A stretch of DNA of 64,000 nucleotides from Atopobiaceae bacterium (GCA_017510785.1 JAFWMH010000072.1:49556-113555); one strand, 5' to 3'; counted from the stretch's first letter, positions 17,582-32,600 are shown. Made by a program: numbers and translations. Notes: generated by a model not told the origin, from the sequence alone.

Positions 17582-17634
17582 GGGATGCTCCCCCAGCGCA
17601 CGCATTCGCGAAACGTGCACCGAGGGAGCATCCC
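17582..17634 (-). terminator. Long hairpin after the giant adhesin gene
   Basis: A perfect 11-bp inverted repeat (GGGATGCTCCC at 17582-17592, complement at 17624-17634) contains an inner GCACG/CGTGC stem. It begins about 40 bp past the adhesin stop and precedes the rplC promoter. There is no T-run; it probably ends or attenuates adhesin transcription. Confidence 0.6.
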
Positions 17635-17672
17635 CTTCAAGCTGTATAAGGCCGTACCGCTAAGCTCGCACG

Positions 17673-20600
17673 TTACTTGCGGCGACGGCGTCCAAGTACC
17701 AGCAACGCTGCGCCGGCGATTGCGGGAACCACGGCCATAAGGCTGGGGTCTGCCGTCTTGGGCGTGCTGGACCTCGTCGTTGACGATCCGCTCGAACCGC
17801 CGGAGCTCACCGAACCGCCGGAGCTGCCAGAGCTGCCGGAACTTCCAGAACTACCCGAGCTGGACTTGTTGCTCGAATTGTTGCTCGAGCTGTTGTTGGT
17901 GTTCTTGTTGGTATCGTCCGACTTCGTTTCGTCGTCCTTAGTGTCCTCGGTATCGTCCTCGTCGTCTGTTTTCTCGGCGTCTGCCTTGGGCATCGTGTTG
18001 GTAATCGTGTAGCTCATCACGCCGAGGCCGGCATCGTCGGTCGTGGTGCCGTCGTCCGCCTTCGCGTCATCATCAGTATCGTCGCTGGCCTCGTCCGTCG
18101 TCGTGGCGTCCTCCGTCGTCGCGTCGTTTGCAGCGTTGTCCCCGCTCATGCTGCTCGTGATGGTCGTCTCAAACGTTTCGGGAACGCCCGTCACGCTGGC
18201 CTCGACCACGGAGTACTCAATGCTCTCGTAAATCGGCAGGTCCGCAAACTCGTCGGATGTCTTCTCCGCCGTGAGCTCGATGGTCATCTTCTCGGTGGCC
18301 TTGTCTTCGCCAAGAACCTCGGCGGTAGCCTCGTCGAGCGACTTGCCGTTGCCCAACAACTCCACGGTTACCTTGGCGCCCTCAGGCCAGTCGATCTCCT
18401 TGCCGTCGGCGTCCTTCCAAACCTTCGTCACCGGCACACGCGTCGTAGGCGGCGTCACCGTAATCGTGTTGGCCGCCAGCGGATACGTCGCGGCAACAAC
18501 AGGCTCTCCGCTTTCGTCCGTTACCACATTGCCTTCCTCGTCGTACGCAAACGCCTCGACCACATAGCTCGCCGTTGTGTCTACGCCGTCGTGGCTGGGC
18601 TGGCCCGACGTACCATTAGGATACGAATCACTCGTAACGGTACCATTTTGCTCCACGTCATTGTCGTATTGCGTGTAATCCGCGCTGTCGGTAACAACTT
18701 CGTTGTCGAGCTTCACCTGGTACGTCACGCGTACCCAGTGTCCGCGAAGGTTATTAGCATTGTTGGTGTTGGGAATTGTAACGGTAAGCGTCTTGCCGTC
18801 GATAACCGAAACCGCATCCTTAATGTCGATGCCGTCAGCGGTTTCCACGGTGCCATGCGCGGTGTGGTCGTTGTACTCGCCAATGTCTTGAACCGTAATC
18901 TTGGTGTTCGTGCCGTTGAGGAACGCAATGCCCGCGCCTCCGGCAAGCTTATCGGTAATGGTCACTCGGTCGGCGTCCTGCGTGACGAAGGCCAAAATGT
19001 CGTACGTAAACGGCGTGTCGAATGCCGGGAGGTCTTGGTGTACGTCCTTGTTGATGTACTTCTCGATCGCGGGGGCAGCGTAGGAGTTAACAATGTTCAA
19101 CACAGTACCCGTGCACGTCGTCTTGCTCTCGCCATACGTCACGGTCGTGACAAGCGCACCGTCACTGCCATCCTCCTCTACGACGACCTTCGCATACTGC
19201 GGCTCGCTGTGGTATGAGAGGTGCTTGGAATCGCTCGCCTTTTCCGTAATGGTGTAGTAGTAGGTACCCGGACGCGTGTATTGAATGGCTCCGAACGTTG
19301 CCGTTTCGTCGGCCTTCACCTTGAGGGTAGTTTTTGCGGGCAGCGTGTCGCCGGTTTGAGCGTCATCGGCCTTGGCCAAGGTGAACGCAAACTCCTCATC
19401 GGTAGTCCAACCAGGAATGCTCGATTTTATCCGCTTCGTGGCCGAAAGCTCAGCCGAGCCGTTAAACTTCGCATCTTCCACGAGGATAATATCGACGCCG
19501 TTTTCGTCGGTAGTCGTCTTGGCTCCGGTGGTTACCTTGCCGTGCTCGTCTAGCTGGAACTCGATGTCGGTAGCGATGGCATAGCCCTCGGGGGCAACGA
19601 CCTCGCGCAGGGTGTACGGCACGCCCGCAGCAAGACCAATCACCTCGTGTGGCGTCGTCGTGGAGATCCACTCTTGACGCTCGCCGCCTATGCGGACGAC
19701 CTCGCCGTCCTCGCCGAGGATTTGGATCTTCGCGCCCGCGAGTTCCTCGCCCGAAGCAACATCGGTCTTGGAAATCTTTACGCTCGTCTTCGCATCCTCA
19801 ATAAGCAGCTCGTTATTTTCGACCTTCTTCTCCTTAACGACGACGTTGCCGTCCGTGTCCAGCGTGAAGGCGATGTCGGTAGCAACGGTGTAGCCTGCAG
19901 GCGCAACGGTCTCGCGCAGAACGTAGTCGCCGGCGGCAAGGCCCTTCACGACCTTCTCGTCCTCGCCCGACGTCCACGCCAGCGCCTCGCCGGAGTTCGT
20001 CGTCGCAACGTCGCCGTTCGCGTCCAGAATTTGGAGCGTAGCGCCAGGCAGCTCCGCGCTGCCAGCAATGGCCTTCTTGGAAACAGTGAAGCGCATGATG
20101 GCATCCTCGACGAGTATGACGCCACCCTTAACCTTGGAGCCGGTCGCGGTAATCTTGCCGGTCTCGTCGATGGTGAAGGTCGTCTCGGTAGCGATGGCGT
20201 AGCCCTCGGGAGCGACGGTTTCGGTAAGGGTGTAGGTTTCGCCGGTCCTGAGTCCGATAATCTCGTGGATAGCCTCGTTTACGTCGGTCGTCTCCTCGTC
20301 GTCGATTGCCGAGACCCACTTGTCCGCAATGCTGCCCTCGGAGTCGGTAATCACGAGCTCCGCGCCCGCAAGCTCCGCGCCTCCGGCAATATCGACCTTG
20401 GATACCTTCACGACGGTTTGCGCATCCTCGACGAGCAGCACGGTTTTGCCCTCAACGTCCTTACTGGACGCAGAGAGTACCTTAACGGAGCCGTCCGCCT
20501 CAATGGTAAAGGTGGTGTCGGTGGCCACGGTGTAGCCATCGGGCGCAACCGTCTCGCGCAGGATGTACTTCACGCCAGTCTTGAGGCCGGTTTCCTCGTG

Positions 20601-23600
20601 GATGCCTTCGTTCACGTCCTCGGTAGTCTCGTCGTCGGCCAGCGAGTCCCACTCGCGCACAACGGTCTCCTTGCCGGATGCGTCCTTCTCCACAATTTGG
20701 ATGTGCGCACCCGCGAGCTCGGCGCCCGCGCCGGTCGCGACCTTGGACACCTTAACCACAGTCTTGTCGTCCTCGACGAGGACCGTATCGGTCGTGCCCT
20801 CCTTTACCTTGGCCGCGTTGCTGGCCTGGAAGGTGGCATCGACGGTGCCGTCGGCATTGAGGCGGAAGGCGGTATCGGTGGTAATGGCGTATCCCTCGGG
20901 CGCCACAGTCTCACGCAGGGCGTACGTCTTACCCGTGGTCAAGCCCTCGACCACGTGCGTTTCGGTCGTGGAATCCCACTCGGTGAAGACGGTTTCCTTG
21001 CCAGTCGCATCATCCTTCTCAATAATCTGGATGTGCGCGCCCGCAATCTCGGGACCGCCGGCAACGTCGACCTTGGAGATGTTAACGGCGGTTTTGTCAT
21101 TGACAAAATCGAGCGTGTAGTTTTTGTCATCGACCTTCGCGGTCTCCGGCTTTTGGAACACGAGGTTGTAGAGCCACGTCCACAGCGAGCTGCCCTTATC
21201 GTACTGGATGCTCCTAATTTCGCCCTGCTCCACAACAATCTCGATGGCCTGATCGCTCAGCACGTAGCCTGCGGGGGCCTTCGTTTCCTTGAGCGTCCAC
21301 GTTCCCGGCTCGACGAATGCGAACGACGCGACGCCGTCCTTGTTCGTCGTAGCGACGACCGGAGACACGCCGTCCTTGTCGGTACGCTCCAGCGTGAACT
21401 TGGCGCCTGCGAGCAGCTCGCCATCGGCGTTCTTCTTGTTCACCTTGAGCTCGACGGGCTCGTTTTCGGGTTCGTTCCCCTTGATGGTGTTGGTGATGAC
21501 GTAGCCGGACGCGGCGTCGTAGGAGTCCTCGTTGGCGTCGTAACCCTCAACTTCGTCTTCGGTTACGGTGTACACGTAGGCCTCGCCGTCCGCGTTGTAC
21601 TTGTCGAGCCCCTCGAACGAGAAGTTCCACTCTCCGGCCTCATTTGGCGTAACGGTTGTGGTGTCGAGCTTCTTTCCATTGCGCAGCAAGTTGACGGTGA
21701 TCGACGCCGGTCGGGTACTCGCCGCCTTGGAGGCGTCGTCCGCCCACTGCTTCTTGCCGCTGACGACGGTCTTTACCACGTGCGTGTTGGTAATCTTGTC
21801 GCCTGCGGAAATCTTGTTTGTCGTGCTTGCCTTGTAACCCGCGGGAACCGTGGCCTCCGACACCTTGTAGGAAACAACGCTCGTGCCGTTCATCTTCGGC
21901 AGACCAGTCCATTTTACCTCGTAGGCATCGCCGTTATCGGCCACTGTGAGTTTGTTGGCATACTTCGACGTCACGTCGACGTTGTCGGCCCACAGCTTCA
22001 TGTTGGCCTTGAAGGCTTCTGTTTCGGGACGGATGCCGTCCTCGTCGCTGTGGTCGTCCCACGCCTTGGTAATGGCAACGTCCACGGAGTCCATGGTGTT
22101 GGTAATCGTGAACCCAGCTTCAGCCGTTCCGGTAACCGCGGTTGAGTAGCCGTTCAGGACCTCTTGGTCGGCCTTTTCGCGTACGGTGTACTGCTTCGCC
22201 TCGTCCTCATACACGGGGAGGTTCTTGAAGGTAACGGGCGTAGTAGATACAAGCTCCTTGGAGTCGAAAACCTTCTTGCCCTGCAGCAACTCAACCGTTA
22301 CCTTGGCGCCCTTCGGCCACGCTATGTTCTCGCCCTCGGAGTCGAGCCAACGCTTGCTTACGCTGACTTCGGTGGTCACGGGAGTCACGGTTACGGTGTT
22401 TGTTTCGTCCTTGTACGTCGGTTTGCGGTCCTCGCCCTCGCCGCTCTTCGCGGTGTACACAGCGTAGCGCGCGGTGTTGGGCACGCCCTTGTGTCCGTTG
22501 GCAAACGCGGTGCTCACAATCGCGCCGTTGCCCGGAACCTGCTGTGCGGCAGCTTCGTATTGTGCCATATCGCCAACGTTGGCGTTGTTGAGCTTGGCCA
22601 TGTAGGTAACTTTTACCCAGTGATTGCGGTGACTCGTCGCGTCGGCAATCTCAACCTCGAGGGTATTGTCTTTAATCTTGGAGGTAGCTTCCACTGTCGA
22701 GCCGTTCTTGGCGACCGTGCCGTTGGCGGTGTGGTCGTTGTCGTCGCCAAGATCGACCACGGTAACGCGCGTGTCCTTGCCGTTGGCAAACTCAACGCCT
22801 GCAACGAGCTCGTCGGTAATGGTGACGCTCGTAGCGTCGGCGGTAACGTAGGCCAGAATATCGTAGTTAAAGGTGGAGTCGAACGCAGCGAGGTCGGCAT
22901 GGACGTCCTTGTTCACGTACTTCTCTACCTCGGGACCTGCCTCGGCGTTGGTAATGGTGTAGCCATCTGCCGCGTTGCCATCAACCGTGGTAATGAACCC
23001 GGCGGGCACGTTTGTGACGGCATCCTCGTTTACGCCATACTCCTTGCCCTCGTACACGGCGAGCTTCTCGAAGGTCGCGCTGGGAGCTTTGGACGTGAGC
23101 GTCTTGGTGTCGCCGGTAGCCGCGCCGTCGAAGAGCAGCCCAACGGTAACCTCGGCACCCGAAGGCCAGTCGATCGCCTTGCCCTTGTTGTTGGTCCATC
23201 GCTTTTGGACCTGTATGTTCGTGGTCTTGGGCGTCACCGTTACGGTATTGGACTCGCGCTCGTGGCGATTCTCATATTCGTCGTCCGAGGTGTCGTCGGG
23301 GGTATCGGAGCCAGCGGTCATTACGAATACCTTATAGCTGGCCTTGTTGTCGATGCCTTCGTGCTTCTTGAGCTCGGAAATAACGCTGCCATTGTCCTTA
23401 ATGGACTTCTTGGCGGCCTCGTATTCATCCCATGTGCTCACGGCACCCTTGGCATTGTTGAGCTTGGCCGTAAACGTTGCCTTTACCCAGTGGTTTCGCA
23501 GGCTTGTGGCATCGGCGATGGTCACCTTGAGGTTCTTGCCCTCAGCCACCACGTCTGCCTTAACCGGCGTACCTTCACCATCCACGGTTCCGTTTGTCTC

Positions 23601-26600
23601 GTGGTCGTTGGACTTGCCCATGTCCGCAACCGTTACCTCAACGTTCTTTGTAAAGTCAATGTTGCCAATAAGAGCGTCGTAAATCTCGACCTTGTTGGCA
23701 TCGCCGGTGACAAACGCCATAACGTCGTACGTAAAGGTGGAGTCGAACGCGTCAAGGTCGGCGTGGACGTCCTTGTTCACGTACTTCTCGATGGCAGGCT
23801 TTGCGTCCTCAACCAAGATGACGGTGTTGCCCTTGCCGTCGGTAGTCGTCTTGCCGCCCGCGGTAACCTTGCCGTTCTCGTCGATGGAGAACGCGATGTC
23901 GGTGGTAACGTCGTAACCCTCGGGGGCAACCGTCTCGCGCAGGGTGTACTCGGTATTCGCCGTCAGGCCCTCGATGAGCTTGGGCTCCTTGGCGGAAACC
24001 CACTCAAGGCGCTCGCCGGTAGCAGTCGTCACCACGGCACCCGACTTGTCGAGCACCTGAATCGTGGCGCCCTCGAGCTCCTCGCCCGAGGCGATGTCGG
24101 TCTTGGATACCTTAACGGCCGTGAGTGCGTCCTCGACGAGGAGTGCGTTGCCGTCTACGACCTTGCCCTTAACAACGACGTTGCCGTTTTTATCGAGAGT
24201 AAAGGTGATGTCGGTAGCGATGGTGTAGCCTGCGGGCGCGACCTCCTCGCGCAAGACGTACTCGACGCCAGTCTTGAGTCCGGTTATTGTTTTTGCCGTT
24301 TCGCCGGAGGTCCACTCAAGCGCTTCGCCCTTCGCGGTTTCGGCGACCACGTACTCGTCGCCCTCGCCCTTCACGAGGATCTTGAGCTTGGCGCCAGCCA
24401 GCTCCTCCTTGCCGCCTATGGCCTTCTTGGAAACGGTGAAGCTGGTAAGAGCATCCTTGATAAGGATAACCCCATCCTTCTTTTGCGCACCGGTAACGGT
24501 TACCTTGCCATCGGTGTCGATGGTGAACGTAGTTGCAGTCGCAATCGTGTAGCCATCGGGAGCTACGGTTTCCGTCATGGTATAGGTCTCGCCCGTCTTG
24601 AGGCCCTTGATTACGTGAGTCCCCCTGGTGGAAGTCCAGCGCACGATCTCGGTGCCCTCGGAGTCGGTAATAACGAGCTTTGCGCCTTCGAGCTCCTCGT
24701 CGTTCGAAATATCTACCTTCGAAATCTTGACCTCGGTTTGGGCGTCCTCAACCAGCAGCACCGTCTTGCCGTCCTCAGTCTTGCTGGCAGCGCTTATCAC
24801 CTTAACGGTGCCATCGGCCTCGATGGTAAAGGTGGTGTCGGTGGCAACGGTGTATCCCGTCGGAGCCAAGTCCTCGTGCAACGTATAGATAACACCTGTC
24901 TTGAGGCCCTCGACCACGTGGGGCTCAGTCGTGGAAGTCCACTCTACCTTGTGACCATGGATATCCTTCGCGACCTTGTTCTCCTCGTCGAGAATCTGAA
25001 TCTTGGCGCCAGCAACCTCCGCGCCGCCGTCAATATCGACCTTGGAAATGGAGACCTTGGTAAGCGCGTCGTTCACGAGGATGGCGCCTTCCTCGGTCGT
25101 GGAGCCCTCGGTTACCGTTACCTCGCCCTTCTCGTTAATGGAGAACTTGGTATCGGTAGCGATGGTGTATCCGTCGGGCGCCACCCGCTCGCGCAGGATG
25201 TAGTTTTTGCCAGCGATAAGCCCAACGATTTGGTGCTCCTCGTCGGTTGAGGTCCACTTTACCAGCTTGTCGCCAATCTTCGCAGGGGTCTCGTTGCCTT
25301 CGTCGTCCACAACGAAAACCTGCAACTGTGCGCCGGGCAGCTCATCGCCAGCGCCCACGGCCTTCTTGGAGACGCTGACCTCGGTGAGCGCGTCCTCGAT
25401 GAGGAGCACGCCGCCCTCGACCTGCTTGCCGCCGGCCGTCACCTTGCCGGCCTCGTCGATGGTGAACTTCGTGTCGGACGCCACGGTGTAGCCCGCGGGC
25501 GCGACCTCCTCGCGCAAGACGTACTCGACGCCCGCCGCGAGGCCCCTGATCACCTTGGGCTGGCCGCCGGACGTCCACTCGAGGCGCTCCGCGGCCTCGC
25601 CCTCGCCGAGCGTGACGACCTCGCCGTCCCCGCCCAGGATCTGGATGGTGGCGCCAGCCAGCTCCTCCTCGCCGCCTATGGCCTTCTTGGAGACGCTGAC
25701 CTCGGTGAGCGCGTCCGTAACTTCAAGCACGTTGCCCGTGGCAAGCTGCGGCGACCCAAAGATGAGGTGATAAATCCACGTCCAAACGTCGTCGTCCTCA
25801 AGCTTAACCTCTACGTCCCCGCTCTGGCGAACGACGATGCTGTACTCGTCGTTGCTCAGCAGGTAGCCTGCGGGAGCCTCCTTCTCTTTGAGGGTCCACG
25901 TGCCAGGCTCGGTAAAGGTTGCCTTCGCAATACCATCCGCATTCGTAACAAACTCGCCGGATTCGGGACCTGGCCGTGTTTCTCCCGTCGGGGTTATCTT
26001 ATATGTTGCACCGGCAAGATTGACGCCCTCATCACCGGTTTTGTGAATCGTAAGCTCAACGGGGAGCACGCGCTCGCCCTGGTTGAGTGTGTTGGTAATG
26101 GTGTAGTTGTTTGCCGCGGTGCCCTTAGTCGCCGTGTAGCCAGCAGGAACGTTCGTCTCGACTACCCTATACTGAATGAGTGTATCGGTTGAGTTGCCAT
26201 AGTACTTTGGCAGTCCCTCAAAGCCATAGGACAAGTTGTTGCCACTGAGGTTCGCCGTCTTGCCCTCTACGTCCTCCCAGCTTTCCTCGTCGCCGTTGCG
26301 GCTTTGCAGCTGCACCGTAATGGGCTTACGCGTGGTTTCCTTCGCGTCTTCCTCGTCATCCCACACCTTGTTGCCTTGCACGTTCACAGTCGGCATATGC
26401 GTGTTGATGAGGGTTCCGCCGTTAGAGATTGCGTCGGTCGTCGAGCTCGTATAGCCCGTGACGGCATCTTCGGTAACCGTGTACACGACCTTGGCACCAT
26501 CGCTAAACTCAGGCAGGTTGGTCCACGTCGCGGTGTAGGTGCCGTTACTGTTGTTCGTAACTAGGAGGTCGTTAGCAAAGTCGGCGGTAACCTCGGTGTT

Positions 26601-29600
26601 CTCGCCCTCGCCAGCCTTGGCGAACAGGTTGAGCGCGCTCTTGAATGCGTCCGGCGTGGGTCGCGACCCATCCTCGTTTGCGAAGTCGTCCCATTGCTTG
26701 GTAATCGTTATGCTCGTGGTTTTGAGCGTGTTCGTAAAGTTGTAGCCATCTTCCGCTGTAACGTAACCCGCCACGTCGGATTCCTCGACGGCGTACTCGT
26801 ATTTGAAGCCATCCGCATCGTATTCGGGAAGGTTCTTGAACGTGTACGTATCGCCCGACCAGCTAAGGTCCGGATTGCTTACCGTCTCTTTCGCAGAGCC
26901 GGCCTTGGCACTGCGGCGCTTCAGCGTGAGCGTGACTTCCTGGGCGTTGTTGTGCGTCTTGCCGCCGTCGACCCACGTCTTGGTTCCGCTGATCTCAATT
27001 TTCCCACCAATGGTGTTCGTAAAGTTGTTGCCATCTTGTTCGGACGAGTAGCCGTCGATTGCTGCTTCCGAAACGGCGTAGGTGTACTCATAGCCCTCGG
27101 CGTCGTACTTGGGGAGCTGGGCAAACGTGTAGGTGTTGCCAGACCACGTTGCCGTCGCCTCGACGTTCTCGTCCTTCGAGCCGGCCTTGGCGCTCTTGCG
27201 TGTGAGCGTGAGCGTAACCTCCTGCGCGTTGTTGTGCGTCTTGCCGCCGTCAACCCACGTCTTGGTGCCCGAAACATCGACCTTGCCCTCTATGGTGTTC
27301 GTGAAGTCGTTGCCATCCTGTTCGGATGAGTAGCCCTCGATTGCCGCTTCCGAAACGGCGTAGGTGTACTCGTAGCCCTCGGCGTCGTACTTGGGGAGTT
27401 GGGCAAACGTGTAGGTGTTGCCGGACCACGTTGCCGTCGCCTCGACGTTCTCGTCCTTCGAGTCGGCCTTGGCGCTCTTGCGCGTGAGCGTGAGCGTAAC
27501 CTCCTGCGCGTTGTTGTGCGTCTTGCCGCCGTCAGCCCACGTCTTGGTGCCGGTAACGTCCAAGGTTCCGCTCAGCTTGTTCTTAATGACAAAACCCTCG
27601 GAAGCGGTGCCCGTAACCTCAGGAGCCGCATATCCGTCCACCCGCTGCTCGGATACCGTGTATGCAATGGTCTTGCCGGCCTTCCTCTCGTCTAGGCCGC
27701 TCCACTCATACTCCCATTCATTGGCTTCGTTAAGCGTCACCGGATTACCGGAGGCTTCTCCATCAGCCAACAGCTGCACACTCACGGAATCCGGACGGGT
27801 GCCCTTCGCATTGGCACCATCGATCCATTCCTTCTCGACCGTTACAGACGTCTTGCCTGGCGTATACGTGTTCTTGACGACGTAGCTGTATTCGGAGTTG
27901 TTCTTTTCGCTGATTTGGGTGGAGTAATCCTGTACCTCGTCCTCCGTAACCGTGTACTCGATTTTCGCGCCGGTCGTTTGGTTGTACTTGTAGAGGTCGG
28001 ACCACGTGTGCTTCCAGGAATTGCTTTGGGAGAGGGTAACGGGCTCGCCCACCTGTTCGCCACCCGCATGCAGGCGCACCGTTACCGAATTCGGCCGCTT
28101 GTTGTCCTGATCGTTGGAATCGTCCCATTCCTTCTCGACGGAAACCGAGACCTTTTCGTTGCTCTTGTTTACGAAGTCGTTCGTACCTTCCACCTTGGAG
28201 GAGGTGTAGCCACTAATCGCTGCTTCGGTTACCTCGTACGCATACTCGTTGCCCTCGTCGTCGTATTTGTCGAGATCGGCATAGGTATAGGTGTTTTCAT
28301 TCCAGGTTGGCGTCGCCTCCACTGTTTGCGGGGTGGTGACTTTGCTGCTTGCGCGCTTGAGCGTGAGCGTAACATCGGTGGCATTGTTGTGATTCTTTCC
28401 GCCGTCAAGCCACGTCTTTGTACCCGTTACGGTAGTTTTCCCAGTTCGGGTGTTAGTGAAGTTGAACTCGTCTTGAGCGGACGTATAGCCATCGATGCTG
28501 CCCTCAGCCACAGCATACGTGTACTCGTATCCGTCGGCATCGTATTTCTCGAGCTCATCGAAGGTATAGGTGTTTTCGGCCCAGCTTGGTGTTGCCTGTA
28601 CGGTTTCTTCCGTAGACCCCGGCTTCGCACTCGTACGCGTAAGCGTCAGTTGAACCTCGCTTGCATTGGTGTGCGACTTGCCACCATCGCGCCACGTTTT
28701 GGTGCCCGAAACGCTCGTCGTACCCGTTCGCGTGTTTGTGATGTTGAATCCGTCGTAGGCAACCTCAAAGCCCGTGATGGCCTCCTCTTCCACCTTGTAC
28801 GTGTAGGTGTTCCCATTGTCATCTTTTTTGTCGAGATTCGAGAAGGTATAGGTGTCGCCAGACCACGTCGGGTCCACGTCAACGTTTTCGTACGTTTCGT
28901 GGTTGATCGTACGCGAGAGCTTAAGGGTGACTTCGTCGGCGCTCGTGTGGGTGTTGCTCCCATCTTTCCAGGTCTTGGTGCCCGTGACTTTGGTTTTCTC
29001 GGCTACCTGCTGCTCTTGGTACGCGTTGGTAACGGTGACCTCGGCTGTTTGGCCAGCGGAAACGGTAGCCTTTCCGTCGTCGACGCTGTAGGTTGTGGTA
29101 AGGCTGTAGCCTTCCTTGGTGCCAGCCGTCTCGGCAACGGTGTATTGGCCAGGAGCGAGGTTCTCGATTTGCCAAGAATCGCCGGTGAACTCGGAATACT
29201 TCTTGCTTGCGGTATAGCCATCGGGACCGGACACGTTAAAGGTAATGGCCGCTTTCTCGGCGTCGGTAAGCGTAGCACCCGATACCGTTTTCTTGATTTT
29301 GAGCGAGCCCGTTTCCTGGGGCGTGGTGTTTTTGGTGTAGGAGTTGGTAACAGTTACATATGTGGTTCTGCCACCAGCGACCTTTGCGTTCGTAGTGCCG
29401 TTTGTTACCTGGAGCGTATAGCCGGGGATTTGGCGGCTGCCGTTGTCGTCTAGCTCTATTACTTCGTATGTGCCAGGCGACAGAACATCAAGCTTGTAGC
29501 TGCCAGCACCAGTTACGGACACCTCGGTTGGACTCGTCGAAATGGCATTCTTCACGTGATACAAACCAGACTTGTCTTGGAATGTTTCGTCCGTGTTGTA

Positions 29601-32600
29601 ATAGTAATTGTATGTCCCGTCGTCCCCTTGCTGACGAATGTAGAACTTGTACTCTTTGCTCTTGGCCTCAGCAGGAGCGTCCGCGTTCAGTTTCTTGTTA
29701 ACCTTTATTGCTCCGTACGACGCATCGAAGTGACGGCCACGCCGGTAGAAGTGCCATTCCGCCGTGCTATCGACGGTTCCGCCGCAAACAATCCAGCCAG
29801 CACCGTTCGACTGCGTGAACATCTCGGCGTTCGGCGCCAAGAACATGGAAGATGCGTTGTCGGTATGTACCGACGATGCGTTGGGCATGTTGAAGAATAC
29901 ATGCCCAAAGATAACCTCGTTAACTTGCAGGTTATGCGAGTCGTCGCGGTTCTTCGCCTGAGTTGTCGACGCGATCTTGCCTGCGTCATCGTGCCCGTAT
30001 TTGTCGGTCCATACGTGGAACTCACCGATCTTGACGTGTCCAGTACTGGGTATGTTGAACACGATGGTTTGGCCGTCTTTTTTGTGAATCTGCAGGTCGC
30101 CGCCCGCGGCGATTTTGTCTACTATATTAGTGCAGTCGACGTAGATGGTGGTGTTGTCGGGATAATCCCGTGTATCGATAACCACTTTTCCGTTCGTGAC
30201 CTTCGCGGGCTTCATGGTTGACTTTTGCGCCATCGTGGCAGACGTCTGCCTTACGTCGTCGATAATCCCATCCACATAGGCGTTAATCTCTTCAAGTGGG
30301 GTGGGGATCTTGACAACTTTATGCCTGTCCTCTCCCGCTTGCTGCCCTATTACGTTTTTGTCTATTTCGCTCGACGGAGTGTAAACGTAGGCGTCGGCGT
30401 GCATGCCTTGCCCGAAAATAAGCTTGTTCTTGATTTCGCCCGCATAAAACGGCACGTCGCTGTACTTGCTGTCGCTCTTTCCTTCGAAGTCGAGGTTGTC
30501 GGCGTTGTCGTAATGCTTAACGGCAAAGTTCGTCTCGGTGTGGCCCGACTGCTTATACGTATCGGCGACAATACCGAACTCGTGCGCGTCGCCCAGGACT
30601 TCTTCCGGCGTGAGCGCGTCGTCGAGCGGGGTGCTATCGAAGACGACGGGAAGGACCATCGTTTGGGTGCCAGCGTCGTGATCGATGGGGCCTTCGGTTC
30701 GGTCGCCGGTGTGGATGAAGTATCCCACAAGATACGGTATGCCGTGCTTGCCTTGGTCCTCAAGCTGCTGGGCAGCTTGCTGAATAGTTACGTCACCTGC
30801 GAAGAGCACTGCCTCAACGTTTTGCCATGCGTCGGAATACGGGTTGCTCGAGGGATTGCCGTTCTTTAGGTACCATTGGTTTGTGGTGTCGAAATCTGCT
30901 CCGGTGCCCACGTTCCAGCCGACATTCGTTATTGGAATCTTGTAGTATTGCCAACCGGAAGCTGCTTGCGCCCGCACAATGATAGTGGCGCTTGCGCTTT
31001 CGCCGGTATCGCCACCTGTATACGAAAGGTCTACGACGAGTCGCTTGTTCCAGTCCTTCTGCATCTTGAAGGTGGTGCCATCGAGGCCCAGGAACTTGTA
31101 ACCGTCGAATTGGTCTTGGCCGTTCCAGTTGGGGGGACCCGAAAACTCGTGTGTGCTCCAGTCGTAGCCGAAGAATGAAGTGCCGTTGGGAGCATTCCAT
31201 TCGGAACTCTTTACTACACGTGCCATCACAGTATGTTTACTGGCATCATACGAGAGCGATTTGTCGTCACTCTGAGGGCTGGTGTTGAACTTCCCACTAT
31301 TGAATTCGACCGTTCGCGTGTTTTGATCGAATTTCTTGAACCGCCATCCCAAAACCTTGCTCACGTCTTCTTTGTCCACTATGTAAAGGAAGACGCCTGG
31401 CCATTGACTCTTTATGTCGTCAGGCATACTGCTGATCGGATTTCCGTCTTGGTCGAAGAAGTCGATAGCGTACGAAAACACGGGGTCGTCCGTCACCGCG
31501 ATGACGTACTTCGCGCCGTTGAAGAGTTCGACGGTGAGGGTTTCGTTGGAGCTAAAGGGGTTGAGGCTCGTGAGCAGCCAGTCGTCGCCTTGCTTCTCTA
31601 CCTTTACGAGGTCAGTATTGGTAAAGGTCACGTCCTTGACGTTCGCGACGTCCTCCTCGATGCCTAGGATTTCGAACAACTTGCTCAGCAGGATGTTGGT
31701 TTCGCCAGCGATGCTATACGTGAAGCCGTCGTAGGTGAAGTCGACGGTGTAGCTGAAGGCGTAAACCGAGAAGTCGTCGGTTTTGATTTGGATTTGCTCG
31801 TCGCCCGTGCCGGTTGCCTCTTCGATTTTTTCGGCCTCGATTTTGCCGTCCGATTCGGGAAGGTGCGTAACGGCGACGTCATCGGCCTTCTTTGCGCCCA
31901 AGTCGTCCGCGAGCTGCTGCTGCTTAAACTCGAAGTTCACCGTTACGGTGCCCTCTTCGGGCTCGACCTCGACGGGCGCAGCGGGTGCGCTGGGCGCAGG
32001 TGCCGCGGCGGGCGTGGGTTGCGCGGTGGGCGTGGCTTCCGTGGTGGTCGTGACTTCCGCAGCGGGCGCAACGAACGACACGTCGTAGAGCAGGGTGTTC
32101 TTTTCGTTATAGGGATTCTCTTCCTCAACAGAATCGTTGAGGGCACCCATGTACGCATCGTAGTCGTAGTCCCTGGCGTTGGGCGTAACGGACTTAACGA
32201 CCAACTCGACACCGGCGGGAAGTGCTTCCGGTTTTGCGAGCTTGGCCGTCACTTTAATGGACTCGTCCTCGAATGTGAGTTCTTCTTTGGTGTTGCGCTT
32301 CTTGGCGGAATCCGCGTCCTTGTTTTTGTCTTCTGCTTTGCTCTGGTCCTTGTTGACTTCGGACTCTTTTTCCTTGGAATCCTTTTCTTTGGACTCCTTT
32401 TCTTTGGATTCCTTCTTCTTGGATTCCTTCTCCTTGGATTCCGCTTCATTAGACTTTTCCGCGGGCTGCTGCTCATCGGGCTGCTGCTCTGCCTGTTCGT
32501 CGGGCCGCTCGCCAGATTGCTCGTCGGACTGGCGTACCTCTTCCGAATCGGAGCTTTCGCCCTCTGCCGTTCCTTCGGCTTCCGCCGATTCGACGGCCCC

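Noticed and set aside
17405..17672. Possible rpsJ in the gap before rplC
   Set aside because: The gap is shorter than rpsJ and no S10 motif is readable on any frame.
19647..25250. Long open frames on the plus strand opposite the giant adhesin (832 and 1,028 aa)
   Set aside because: They are complementary shadows of the G+C-rich Cna-B/SpaA repeats, have no ribosome binding sites and no domain features; the minus frame is clearly the coding one.
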